Assembly: GCA_900770515.1 (NCBI GenBank)
Contig: CAAHDP010000106.1
Coordinates: 1-8,392, forward strand
Reading direction: 5' to 3'
Length of the DNA: 8,392 bases
Source of the DNA: an uncultured Prevotella sp.
GTDB lineage: Bacteria; Bacteroidota; Bacteroidia; Bacteroidales; Bacteroidaceae
The notes under the pieces are model-generated. The model saw only the letters and a list, made by a program, of their open reading frames with translations. It searched no databases and had not been told where the DNA came from. Both the position numbers and the translations under genes were made by a program. Position 1 is the stretch's first letter. Each line of letters begins with the position of its first letter. This document shows positions 1-6,556 of the stretch, piece after piece.

Positions 1-1
1 C

Positions 2-175
2 CGTTTGGATGATGTGCTTTGCATACAAAACAGGGATGACAAATCCAACTTTAGGCTGATTCATCCCGATGGTTCCTCTATCGGAAAACTGAAAGGCAAG
101 CCTGTAGCCGCCCTGCTCAGAGGCAGAAATGTGCTAGCTGTATATGATGATCACCTTACAGTCTTTAGGCTGTAA
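2..175 (+). CDS. C-terminal fragment of an unidentified protein
   Basis: An open frame enters from the left edge and ends at a TAA, giving 57 residues that finish in LTVFRL. No start is visible, so this is the tail of a longer gene. The fragment alternates short hydrophobic stretches with turns such as HPDG and YDDH, which resembles the last blade of a beta-propeller protein. Six-bladed propeller lipoproteins are common in Bacteroidota, but the fragment is too short to assign a family. It converges on the tRNA-Tyr gene and shares the hairpin terminator that begins about 50 bases after its stop. The reading frame is supported only by its openness and amino-acid composition. Confidence 0.6.
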   Translation, partial: RLDDVLCIQNRDDKSNFRLIHPDGSSIGKLKGKPVAALLRGRNVLAVYDDHLTVFRL

Positions 176-223
176 GGTGCCTAGTGCCCTCTTATTACTG
201 AAATTATGTGGATATATTAAAAA

Positions 224-268
224 GAAAAAATCCGATTCTCATAACGAAAATCGGACTCTTAATTTTTT
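224..268. terminator. Bidirectional terminator between the first gene and tRNA-Tyr
   Basis: TCCGATT at 231-237 pairs with AATCGGA at 249-255 across an 11-base loop. A run of six A lies just left of the stem, giving a U-tract for minus-strand transcripts leaving the tRNA gene. Seven T at 263-269 give a more distant U-tract for plus-strand transcripts. The position between two convergent genes fits shared termination. Confidence 0.7.
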
Positions 269-289
269 TGAGTTATTTTTGGGAAAAGT

Positions 290-370
290 GGGTAGTGATG
301 GATTCGAACCACCGAAGGCATAGCCAGCAGATTTACAGTCTGCCCCATTTGGCCACTCTGGTAACTACCC
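290..370 (-). tRNA. tRNA-Tyr (anticodon GUA)
   Basis: Read on the minus strand, the gene folds into a class II tRNA. The seven-pair acceptor stem GGGTAGT/ACTACCC is perfect, the D-arm is closed by CCA/TGG, and the anticodon stem GCAGA/TCTGC holds the loop CTGTAAA with anticodon GTA. A long variable arm (GGC..GCC) is followed by a T-arm with the TTCGAAT loop. The long variable arm plus the GUA anticodon identifies tyrosine. The mature 3' CCA is not encoded and must be added enzymatically. A near-consensus Bacteroidota promoter lies about 60-90 bases upstream, so the gene is probably transcribed alone with a leader of roughly 55 bases. Confidence 0.97.
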
Positions 371-431
371 GAAAGCTTTTGAATTACGAACAATCTTTAT
401 TTGGTAAAAGCTTTATTCTTAAAAGCGAGTG

Positions 432-463
432 CAAAGGTAGTGCTTTTTTTTCATTCCACCAAA
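432..463 (-). promoter_or_regulatory. Promoter of tRNA-Tyr
   Basis: On the minus strand, TTTG at 463-460 is followed after 20 bases by TACCTTTG at 439-432. This matches the Bacteroidota primary sigma factor pattern TTTG-N19-21-TAnnTTTG exactly. Transcription should begin near 425 and run left into the tRNA. Confidence 0.8.
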
Positions 464-725
464 TTTTTCACTAACTTTTTTCACTTTTTCTTCAAAAAAC
501 TTCATTTTTCCCTAAAAAAGGGGTGTTTTTGCCCTTTGGGAGCTTAATTTCTAACTTTTATCACATGATGTCTGCGATGTTTCCTCGACAATCTTCTGTG
601 TTTATAATGTTCTTTTAGATACGTTATCAATGATGTGCTGTGCAGTCTTATTCATTTTTGTTGTAAATTTGGGCGCAAAGTTACTCATTTTTCAATAAAT
701 ATGTATGTGTTTCCCGAAAAAAATG
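464..725. other. Gene-free intergenic stretch left of the SprT-like gene
   Basis: No convincing coding frame is present here. The left half is pyrimidine-rich on the plus strand, with a small CCCTAAAAAAGGGG-type hairpin near 510-524. An isolated TAACTTTG on the minus strand (683-676) resembles a -7 element but has no partner TTTG at the right distance. The rest is AT-rich and shows nothing recognisable. Confidence 0.5.
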
Positions 726-733
726 TATCTTTG
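726..733 (+). promoter_or_regulatory. Putative -7 element of the SprT-like gene
   Basis: TATCTTTG matches TAnnTTTG and is followed by CAG. No TTTG is found 19-21 bases upstream, so the -33 element is weak. Transcription would start near 740, leaving a leader of about 50 bases before the ATG at 792. Confidence 0.5.
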
Positions 734-791
734 CAGTTGTTTTGTAATACAACAGACGTAAGTCTGAATAAAAATTGAATAATTATACAGA

Positions 792-1457
792 ATGATAGTA
801 ACAATCGACTGGATGGAGGAATGGTTCAAGCGCTTTGACCAGGAATATTTCGGTGGCAAACTGCCGCTGCCGGAGTTGTCGCTCACCCGAGCCAAGACCC
901 GGTTGGGGCAGCTTGCCTTTAAGCGGGCTTCCCGCTGGGGGCGCACCAAGCTTTACGACTTCAAGCTCTCGATGAGCACCTATTATGATATGACTGAGCA
1001 GCAGGCCAAGAGCGTGTTGCTCCACGAGATGATTCATTACATCATCGGCTACACCGGGTTGAAGGATACGGCTCCTCATGGCGTCGTGTTCCGGGGCATG
1101 ATGGATAATCTGAACCGTAAATACGGTTGGGATATCCGGGTGATGACCTCCACCAAGGGATGGAAGGTGAGCGAGCGGGTAGCTGAGAAGAAGAAGGCGA
1201 AGGGACCGCAAACCTATCTGATGCTTGCCATCGAACTGAAGGATGGCAAATTCTATCTCTCCAGGGTGAATCCTGGCTTTGCCCGCCGCATAGAGAAGCA
1301 GCTTCCGATGGTTCGCGAACTTCGTTCCCATCGCTGGTACACCACGCAGGAGTCATATTTCGAGGATTATCCGCAGGTGCGAAGTCTCAGGGGGCGCCGC
1401 ATTACGAAGGGCGATTTTGAGAAACTTCAGAATGTGTTGACTCCTTTTGAATTGTAG
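792..1457 (+). CDS. SprT-like domain zinc metalloprotein
   Basis: The 221-residue product carries the zinc-protease motif HEMIH at residues 78-82, with a further candidate zinc ligand His96 in APHGVVFRGMM. This HExxH plus downstream H.xxF arrangement defines SprT-like domains, related to eukaryotic Spartan/SprT proteases that act on DNA-protein crosslinks. The N-terminal pattern WFKRFDQEYFGGKLP, with its Asn/Asp-Gly turn before the active site, also fits the family. There is no signal peptide, so the protein should be cytoplasmic. It contains no cysteine at all, so the zinc ribbon that follows the protease domain in many SprT proteins is absent. The C-terminal 100 residues are basic and unassigned. 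No clear ribosome binding site precedes the ATG. It is followed 56 bases later by a thioredoxin-fold gene and may be cotranscribed with it. Protease activity is inferred from the motif alone. Confidence 0.88.
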   Translation: MIVTIDWMEEWFKRFDQEYFGGKLPLPELSLTRAKTRLGQLAFKRASRWGRTKLYDFKLSMSTYYDMTEQQAKSVLLHEMIHYIIGYTGLKDTAPHGVVFRGMMDNLNRKYGWDIRVMTSTKGWKVSERVAEKKKAKGPQTYLMLAIELKDGKFYLSRVNPGFARRIEKQLPMVRELRSHRWYTTQESYFEDYPQVRSLRGRRITKGDFEKLQNVLTPFEL

Positions 1458-1513
1458 AATTAGGGAATAATTAAGAAGAAATCGATAAGCAGAAAAATTA
1501 AAAAAGAATATTT

Positions 1514-2017
1514 ATGAGAAGAATGATTACTTTTGCCTTCATGATGACCATGGTCGTGATGATGGCGCATGCTCAGGGTGGATTGAAAAAAGTGTATAAT
1601 GAAAGCATCGACCCGATGGGACAGATTGATGCCGGCTTGCAGAAGGCGAAGACCGAGGGCAAGTTTGTGGTTTGTCAGCTGGGGGGCAACTGGTGTCCTT
1701 GGTGCCTGAAGTTTGCCGATTTCGTAGAGAAGGATACGGCTGTGAACCAGATGATGAATGATAACTTCGTTTATCTTCATGTTAACTATAACCCTCGCCA
1801 GTCGGCAGGTGGTGATGCCGTGAAGAAGGCTGAGGCATTGATGAAGCGCCTGAATAATCCTAGGCGTTTCGGCTTCCCTGTCTTCGTGATTCTGGATGCA
1901 GATGGCAAGGTGCTTCATATTCAGGATTCCAGTTTCCTGGAAGAAGGCAAGGGCTATGATGAGAAAAAGGTGCTCCGCTTCCTGAAGAACTGGACTCCAA
2001 AGGCTGTCAATCAATAA
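1514..2017 (+). CDS. Secreted thioredoxin-fold protein with CPWC motif
   Basis: The 167-residue product starts with a signal peptide (MRRM, then a Met-rich hydrophobic core, ending AHA-Q near residue 20), so it should act in the periplasm. The thioredoxin active site is WCPWC, with cysteines at 61 and 64. The cis-proline region is GFPVFVILD, with Pro122. The order, with a KAKTEGK stretch before a beta strand and the WC..C site, fits thioredoxin_7/DUF255-like proteins common in Bacteroidota. A third cysteine at residue 54 lies in the strand leading to the active site. Likely role: thiol-disulfide reductase or isomerase of exported proteins; the substrate is unknown. The neighbouring gene encodes a second secreted thioredoxin, which suggests paired function. 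No obvious TAnnTTTG promoter lies in the 56-base gap before the start, so cotranscription with the SprT-like gene is likely. Confidence 0.88.
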   Translation: MRRMITFAFMMTMVVMMAHAQGGLKKVYNESIDPMGQIDAGLQKAKTEGKFVVCQLGGNWCPWCLKFADFVEKDTAVNQMMNDNFVYLHVNYNPRQSAGGDAVKKAEALMKRLNNPRRFGFPVFVILDADGKVLHIQDSSFLEEGKGYDEKKVLRFLKNWTPKAVNQ

Positions 2018-2020
2018 TAG

Positions 2021-2104
2021 CTTGAAAGGTAATTTGATAGTAGATTATCATAAACTTGAAAGATAATTCGATAGTAAATCAATATTAACTTAAATGATAA
2101 TTTG
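2021..2104. repeat. Three-unit 34-bp tandem repeat running into a start codon
   Basis: CTTGAAAG begins at 2021 and 2055, and a diverged CTTAAATG begins at 2089, so the period is exactly 34 bases. Units 1 and 2 match at 27 of 34 positions, mostly in the first 25. Unit 3 matches unit 1 at 13 of its first 16 bases (CTTAAATGATAATTTG). It then diverges into the start of the TlpA-like gene, whose ATG at 2106 lies 17 bases into the unit. The unit contains no -7 promoter motif. Confidence 0.75.
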
Positions 2105-2105
2105 T

Positions 2106-2669
2106 ATGAAGAAAGTATTATTCTTTTTGCTCCTGATGACGGCAGTCATCGGTAGAGCACAGACTTCGCTCGACTTGTTGCCAGTAGGCACAGTGGCTCC
2201 TGATTTCACGGTTACCAATAGCAAGACGGGAGAGAAAATCTTCCAACTCTCTGATTGCAAGAACAAGACTTCGAAAGATGGACAGGCTGTAGCTGGAGTT
2301 TGGACCGTGCTTGATTTCTGGGCATCATGGTGTCCTGACTGCAGAAGAGACATGCCGATGGTGAAGGAGATTTTTGATAAGTACAACACCAAGGTTCAGC
2401 TGGTGGGTGTTTCTTTCGATACCGATGAGGCGAGAATGAAGAAATACCTGGCAGATAACAATTATACCTGGTTGCAATATTGTGAGTTTAAGAAATGGAA
2501 AGAAACAAAGATTTCCAAGGATTACCACATTTCATGGATTCCAACTTCTTATCTCATCGACCCGGATGGCAAGGTTTATTTCTCTACCGTAAAGGCTGAG
2601 GAGATGATGCAGAAACTGGATTCGCTTGACAAGGAGGGTAAGTTGACAGTGAATACCATCAAGAAATAG
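2106..2669 (+). CDS. Secreted TlpA/ResA-like thioredoxin
   Basis: The 187-residue product begins MKKVLFFLLLMTAVIG and has a signal peptide ending near RAQ at residues 17-19, so it should be exported. The AhpC/TSA-redoxin N-terminal strand is seen in PVGTVAPDFTV. The active site is FWASWCPDC, with cysteines at 76 and 79, and the cis-proline is Pro146 in SWIPTSYLID. This layout matches TlpA/ResA-type disulfide reductases, which reduce exported proteins such as apocytochromes. Cys51 and Cys126 are extra. An in-frame ATG at 2094 would add four residues (MIIC) ahead of an otherwise standard n-region, so 2106 is preferred. The gene follows the CPWC protein after 88 bases of tandem repeat. It ends about 100 bases before the convergent peptidase gene, with a hairpin between them. 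Confidence 0.9.
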   Translation: MKKVLFFLLLMTAVIGRAQTSLDLLPVGTVAPDFTVTNSKTGEKIFQLSDCKNKTSKDGQAVAGVWTVLDFWASWCPDCRRDMPMVKEIFDKYNTKVQLVGVSFDTDEARMKKYLADNNYTWLQYCEFKKWKETKISKDYHISWIPTSYLIDPDGKVYFSTVKAEEMMQKLDSLDKEGKLTVNTIKK

Positions 2670-2711
2670 ATTGTAATATATATAGGTGTTCCTATCTGGA
2701 ATTATCTGGAA

Positions 2712-2750
2712 TAAAAAGAGGGTGTGTCATGAACTAATGGCACACCCTCT
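2712..2750. terminator. Hairpin terminator between convergent genes
   Basis: A 14-bp stem joins 2717-2730 (AGAGGGTGTGTCAT) with 2737-2750 (ATGGCACACCCTCT) around a six-base loop. For minus-strand RNA the stem is followed by TTTTTAT, a good intrinsic terminator for the M3 peptidase gene, although one pair is A-C. For plus-strand RNA the stem is fully paired (one G-U), but only AATCATATATT follows, so termination of the TlpA-like transcript is less certain. Confidence 0.75.
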
Positions 2751-2771
2751 AATCATATATTATATCTTCTC

Positions 2772-4910
2772 TTACAAACCTCTAGCCTTCAACAGTCCTG
2801 AAGCATCTGGCTGCTTCATGCCTGTGAAGTCGGTGAACATTTCCATCTGGTCCTTGGTGTTACCACGGCTCAGAACCTTATCACGGAATGCCTGACCCAC
2901 GGTTGGATCCAAAGCACCATGCTTGGCAAAGTAATCAGCCACGTTCACGGCGAGCACCTCTGTCCAGAGATAGCTGTAGTAACCTGCTGCATAACCGCCG
3001 CCCCATACATGGTTGAAATAGGTGGTGCTGTAGCGAGGAGGTATCTGTGAATTGAGTAAACCTACATTGTTGAGGGCTTCCTTCTCGAAGGCGCCTGCCA
3101 TGTATGGAGAAGGAATCTCATCTGGTGTCAACTCGTGCCAAGCCAGGTCGAGGCAGGTAGCTGCCAGGTTCTCACCCAGCGAATAGGCTGTCTGGAAGTT
3201 GATGCTCTTCAGCATGCGCTCCTTCAGGTCGGCTGGCATGGCTGCTCCGGTCTGTGTATGACGGGCATAGTGGTCGAAGATTTCAGGGATGCTGGCGAAC
3301 GACTCGTTAAACTGAGAAGGCATCTCCACGAAGTCGCGAGCCACAGCTGTGCCCGAAAGGGTATTGTAGCCGCACTTAGACAACATGCCGTGGAGGGCGT
3401 GACCGAACTCATGGAACATGGTGCACACCTCATCCCATGTAATCAGCGTAGGCTGACCCTCTGGAGCCTTGGCGTTGTTGCATACATTATATATAATAGG
3501 CAACTGTCCCCACTTGTCGCTCTGCTTGGCAAAAGCACTCATCCAGGCACCGCCACGCTTGGTAGGACGGCGGAAGTAGTCGCTATAGAAAAGGGCGATA
3601 GGCTTGCCGTTCTTGTCGCTCACCTCGAACACCTTCATGTCTGGGTGATAGGTAGGGATATCCTTGCGCTGCTTGAAGTTCAAGCCGTAAACACGATGGG
3701 CAGCATAGAACACACCGTTCACCTGCACGCTGTCGATGTTGAAGTATGGCTTAATCTCATCATCAGTGATGTTGAGCATCTCCTTCTTCATCTTGGCAGA
3801 ATAATAGAAGCGGTCGTATGGCTGCAGCTTGAAGTCCTTGCCCTCGGTCTTCTGAGCGTAAGCTTCGATATCGCGGGTTTCGGCATCAGCCTTAGGCGCA
3901 TACTCCTTGATGAGCTGCTGCAGGAAATCGTTTACATTCTTGGTGTTCTTCGCCATCGTCTTTTCCAATGAATACTCAGCGTAGTTGTTGTAACCCATCA
4001 GCTGTCCCTTCTCGGCACGCAACTTGGCAATCTCGGTAACGATAGGGAAGGTGTTGAATTCTGGGTTGGTGCCATCGGCACGGTGGATGCTTGCCATATA
4101 AACCTTGCGGCGGAGCTCACGGTTTTGAAGATTGGTGAGGATAGCCTGCTGGGTGGTGTTCACGATGACGATGCAGTAAGGTGCCTTGTTGCCACGGCTT
4201 TCTGCATCTTTCTTGCACTGTGCAATGTCTGCATCGCTCAAACCTGCAAGTTCCTCCTTGCTGTTCACCCAAACCACGGCGTTGTTGGTGGCAGCTGGAA
4301 GAAGATTGCCAAACTGCTCCTGAAGATCAGAGATGCGTGAGTTAATCTGCTTCATGCGCTCCATCTTCTCAGGAGAAAGTAAGGCTCCTGAGCGGACGAA
4401 GCTCTTGTAGATTACCTCGGTGAGTCGCTTGTCCTCGCCCTTGAGCTTCTTGTATTCGTTGTCATAAACATATTTGATGCGCTCAAAGAGTTTCTGGTTG
4501 AATGAAATCTCGTTGTCCAGGTTGGGGAGCAGCGGCATTACCTTCTTCTGGGTTTCAGCAATGCCTGGAGTTTTGTGGGCGCTGGTAAGACCGAAGAACA
4601 CACTGGAAACACGCTCCAGCAACATACCGCTGTTTTCGTAAGCGAGGATGGTGTTCTGGAAGGTTGGCTTCTTCTTGTTGTTGACTATCTTCTGGATGTT
4701 GGCACGCTGCTCCTTGATGGCAGTTTCGATGGCAGGAAGGTAGTCGCTTTCCTGAATCTTGCTGAAGTCAGGAGCGCCGAAAGGCAGACTGCTCTTTACC
4801 AGGAGAGGGTTCTGACGGTTGCCGCCCGCATTTTGGGCGAACGATGAGGCTGGCATCTGCAGGAGTGCTGCAGCCAGTCCGAGAGTTAAAAATGTCTTGT
4901 TTAAATTCAT
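2772..4910 (-). CDS. Secreted M3-family metallopeptidase (Dcp-like peptidyl-dipeptidase)
   Basis: The 712-residue product has the M3 zinc motif HEFGH at residues 500-504 (in HEFGHALHG), with the third ligand Glu529 in the conserved ARDFVEMPSQ segment. Length and C-terminal features (NHVWGGGYAAGYYSYLW) match Dcp/oligopeptidase A enzymes; E. coli Dcp is about 680 residues. Dcp removes C-terminal dipeptides from oligopeptides. The N-terminus, MNLNKTFLTLGL followed by a hydrophobic stretch ending SSFAQ near residue 26, is a signal peptide, so the enzyme should work in the periplasm on imported or endogenous peptides. An upstream in-frame ATG at 4949 is rejected because it lies upstream of the likely promoter element (4944-4937) and would spoil the signal peptide. 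The gene is divergent from the DUF4421 gene. Dipeptidase versus oligopeptidase specificity cannot be decided from sequence. Confidence 0.93.
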   Translation of the reverse strand: MNLNKTFLTLGLAAALLQMPASSFAQNAGGNRQNPLLVKSSLPFGAPDFSKIQESDYLPAIETAIKEQRANIQKIVNNKKKPTFQNTILAYENSGMLLERVSSVFFGLTSAHKTPGIAETQKKVMPLLPNLDNEISFNQKLFERIKYVYDNEYKKLKGEDKRLTEVIYKSFVRSGALLSPEKMERMKQINSRISDLQEQFGNLLPAATNNAVVWVNSKEELAGLSDADIAQCKKDAESRGNKAPYCIVIVNTTQQAILTNLQNRELRRKVYMASIHRADGTNPEFNTFPIVTEIAKLRAEKGQLMGYNNYAEYSLEKTMAKNTKNVNDFLQQLIKEYAPKADAETRDIEAYAQKTEGKDFKLQPYDRFYYSAKMKKEMLNITDDEIKPYFNIDSVQVNGVFYAAHRVYGLNFKQRKDIPTYHPDMKVFEVSDKNGKPIALFYSDYFRRPTKRGGAWMSAFAKQSDKWGQLPIIYNVCNNAKAPEGQPTLITWDEVCTMFHEFGHALHGMLSKCGYNTLSGTAVARDFVEMPSQFNESFASIPEIFDHYARHTQTGAAMPADLKERMLKSINFQTAYSLGENLAATCLDLAWHELTPDEIPSPYMAGAFEKEALNNVGLLNSQIPPRYSTTYFNHVWGGGYAAGYYSYLWTEVLAVNVADYFAKHGALDPTVGQAFRDKVLSRGNTKDQMEMFTDFTGMKQPDASGLLKARGL

Positions 4911-4936
4911 TATTCTTTTTTTATTGAAATTTTCTG

Positions 4937-4944
4937 CAAAGGTA
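4937..4944 (-). promoter_or_regulatory. -7 element of the M3 peptidase gene
   Basis: Minus-strand TACCTTTG matches TAnnTTTG. No clear TTTG lies 19-21 bases further upstream. The predicted transcript would start near 4930, about 20 bases before the chosen start codon, which supports the start at 4910 over that at 4949. Confidence 0.6.
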
Positions 4945-5034
4945 ATCATTTATTTCGGATTATCGCATTTCCTGCTTATGTTTTTTATTATCTTTAGATA
5001 ATTTTCTTTATAAGTGAGGTGCTTTAAGAAAATC

Positions 5035-5108
5035 CCTTAAGGAGAATTTTTCATACCCTTAAGGAAAAATATATTTTCCCTTAAGGGTATTTATTTTTAG
5101 CCTTAAGG
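5035..5108. repeat. Array of four CCTTAAGG palindromes, exact 22-bp period
   Basis: CCTTAAGG occurs at 5035, 5057, 5079 and 5101, each exactly 22 bases from the last, separated by 14-base AT-rich linkers of differing sequence. Flanking bases extend the symmetry. 5053-5090 is a near-perfect palindrome (18 of 19 pairs), and 5071-5086 pairs perfectly with 5101-5116. These two structures overlap and exclude each other. It could be an operator array for a dimeric protein binding on one DNA face, or a chain of RNA hairpins. The core repeats but the linkers do not, so this is not simple tandem duplication. Confidence 0.85.
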
Positions 5109-5120
5109 GAAAATATTGAA

Positions 5121-5165
5121 ACTCTTCTTCCCCCATTTTAAAGGGGTTTGAGGAGTGTTTTATTT
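5121..5165 (+). terminator. Terminator-like hairpin after the CCTTAAGG array
   Basis: ACTCTTC at 5121-5127 pairs with GAGGAGT at 5150-5156 (one G-U). Inside it, CCCC at 5131-5134 pairs with GGGG at 5143-5146 after a three-base internal loop. GTTTTATTTATT follows. The U-rich tail points to termination of rightward transcripts. No gene lies to its left on the plus strand, so it would end either an array transcript or read-through. Confidence 0.5.
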
Positions 5166-5257
5166 ATTGCGGAATAATGTTTACATAGCTTCTTTGCTAT
5201 CTTTGCCTTCATTTCTTATTTTTTTGCTTTTTCCTTTTCTGTTTCGAATTTTTGCAG

Positions 5258-5265
5258 TACTTTTG
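5258..5265 (+). promoter_or_regulatory. Putative -7 element of the DUF4421 gene, inside an inverted repeat
   Basis: TACTTTTG matches TAnnTTTG and sits within CAGTAC-tttt-GTACTG (5255-5270), a perfect inverted repeat. Transcription would begin near 5272, about 30 bases before the ATG. A second match, TATCTTTG at 5198-5205, could be an alternative. Neither has a clear -33 TTTG at standard spacing. Confidence 0.5.
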
Positions 5266-5302
5266 TACTGAAATTGTGGAATAGGAAAGAAAAATCAATA
5301 AG

Positions 5303-6556
5303 ATGAATAGACGGAAAATAAAAACAGACTCAATGATGACGTTGAAAGCGTCTTTTCTTGTAGTGGTATTTTTGATGGGGGTGCTGGCTCCTGCCATCGC
5401 CCAGACCAGACAGAACAAGAAGCCTCGCAAAAAACTGAAGGAATTACTGATGATGGCTGATAGCCTGCGACTCCAGTTGCGGCAATCTGCCGATAGGGGA
5501 CGTATGCTCCAATGGGGCGACTCCCTTCTTATGGCAGAATTGGGCAAAAGCAAGATGAGTGAGAAGAAAAAGCAGAGGTTCATGAAGCATTATGTCAAGA
5601 TTCAAAGACGCTTGAGCCTCTATGACCGCCAATTGTTCAGAGGAGATTCCCTGCTGGCAGCCAATTATTACAAGATTAAATATGATACTGCCTACATCTC
5701 CCGTCCCGATGCCCGATGGACTATCAAGCTGAGAGGCAATCTTTCTGGAGCCGATTTGGAAACTACGGCGAAGACGGATGGAACGGAAACCCATACCAAG
5801 GTGATGGCCGACTGCCGTGGAACCCTCTCCATGGCTGTAGCTTATCGGGGATTGGGACTTGGATTGGCTGTAAATCCTGCCAAGCTGGCTGGCAAGAATC
5901 AGGACTTTGAGTTCAATCTCAATTCCTATAGCAATCGCTATGGCTTCGACGTAGTCTATCTCTCGTCCAAGACATTTCATGGTCATCAGGAAATGGGAGG
6001 TAGCGAGATAGATATCCATAAGGGAGAAATCTCGCAGAAGGCATTGAATCTCAATTTCTATTATGCCTTCAACTATCGCAAGTTCTCCTTCCCGGCAGCT
6101 TTCAGCCAGAGCTACATTCAGAAGCGAAGTGCCGGAAGTTGGATGGTTGGCGCCAGTTTTGACGGTTCCAAGACGAAGGTGAAGGGGATGACCATCCGTC
6201 TTAACGAGTTGGCGCTCGGTGCAGGCTATGGATACAACCTTGTTCCATCCTCCCATCTGCTGTTTCATCTGTCAGCCTTGCCAACCATCACGGTATATTC
6301 TCATGACTATACCAAGATGAAGGCTGAAGCAGAAGAGGGGAGTAGTGATACAGAAATCCCAACTGTTAAAAACAGCATGAAGTATCATTTCCCGTCTGCC
6401 ATCATTACCGGTAGAGGTGCAGCCGTGTATTCCTGGCGCAACAAGTTTGCCGGTGCCACTGCTGTTTATAATTTCTCAGTAGCCGGAGACGAGGAACATC
6501 TGCAAGTGAAGAGAAACAAATGGCGAGTAAGAATGTTTTTCGGATTCAGGTTCTAG
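5303..6556 (+). CDS. DUF4421 family outer-membrane-type protein
   Basis: The 417-residue product starts with a basic n-region and a signal peptide ending APAIAQ at residue 34. A charged, helical segment (about 38-115) follows, and then the DUF4421 region, recognised by YDTAYISRP (127-135) and FSFPAAFSQS with QKRSAGS (261-279). The rest alternates amphipathic strands rich in Tyr and Gly (YRGLGLGLAV, LGAGYGYNL) and ends FFGFRF. A C-terminal Phe is typical of outer-membrane beta-barrels inserted by BAM. The family is of unknown function and largely confined to Bacteroidota. Internal ATGs at residues 11 and 12 would give a more compact signal peptide, so the true start could be 5333 or 5336. The gene stands alone between two palindrome arrays, one upstream and one in its probable 3' untranslated region. 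Confidence 0.83.
   Translation: MNRRKIKTDSMMTLKASFLVVVFLMGVLAPAIAQTRQNKKPRKKLKELLMMADSLRLQLRQSADRGRMLQWGDSLLMAELGKSKMSEKKKQRFMKHYVKIQRRLSLYDRQLFRGDSLLAANYYKIKYDTAYISRPDARWTIKLRGNLSGADLETTAKTDGTETHTKVMADCRGTLSMAVAYRGLGLGLAVNPAKLAGKNQDFEFNLNSYSNRYGFDVVYLSSKTFHGHQEMGGSEIDIHKGEISQKALNLNFYYAFNYRKFSFPAAFSQSYIQKRSAGSWMVGASFDGSKTKVKGMTIRLNELALGAGYGYNLVPSSHLLFHLSALPTITVYSHDYTKMKAEAEEGSSDTEIPTVKNSMKYHFPSAIITGRGAAVYSWRNKFAGATAVYNFSVAGDEEHLQVKRNKWRVRMFFGFRF

Larger units (their letters stand above)
4911..5302. other. Divergent intergenic region between peptidase and DUF4421 genes
   Basis: No gene is seen here. From left to right it holds the peptidase -7 element, a 16-bp palindrome ATTATCTTTAGATAAT at 4987-5002, the four-copy CCTTAAGG array, a terminator-like hairpin at 5121-5165, and two candidate rightward -7 elements (5198-5205 and 5258-5265). 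Confidence 0.7.

Noticed and set aside
208..474. 88-residue plus-strand open frame across the tRNA-Tyr region
   Set aside because: It begins at GTG, runs through the terminator and antisense across the whole tRNA gene, and its composition is not protein-like. The tRNA explains the sequence.
676..683. Leftward promoter (TAACTTTG on the minus strand)
   Set aside because: Only the -7 match is present, with no TTTG at 19-21 bases, and no leftward gene starts before the tRNA, which has its own consensus promoter.
783..1331. 182-residue minus-strand open frame opposite the SprT-like gene
   Set aside because: It is a mirror of the SprT-like coding frame, whose plus-strand product has a recognisable HExxH motif. 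The antisense product has none.
3135..3971. 278-residue plus-strand open frame inside the M3 peptidase gene
   Set aside because: It is antisense to a gene with full family conservation, and no promoter or domain supports it.
5444..6268. 274-residue minus-strand open frame opposite DUF4421
   Set aside because: The plus strand has a signal peptide and DUF4421 motifs; the minus frame has neither.
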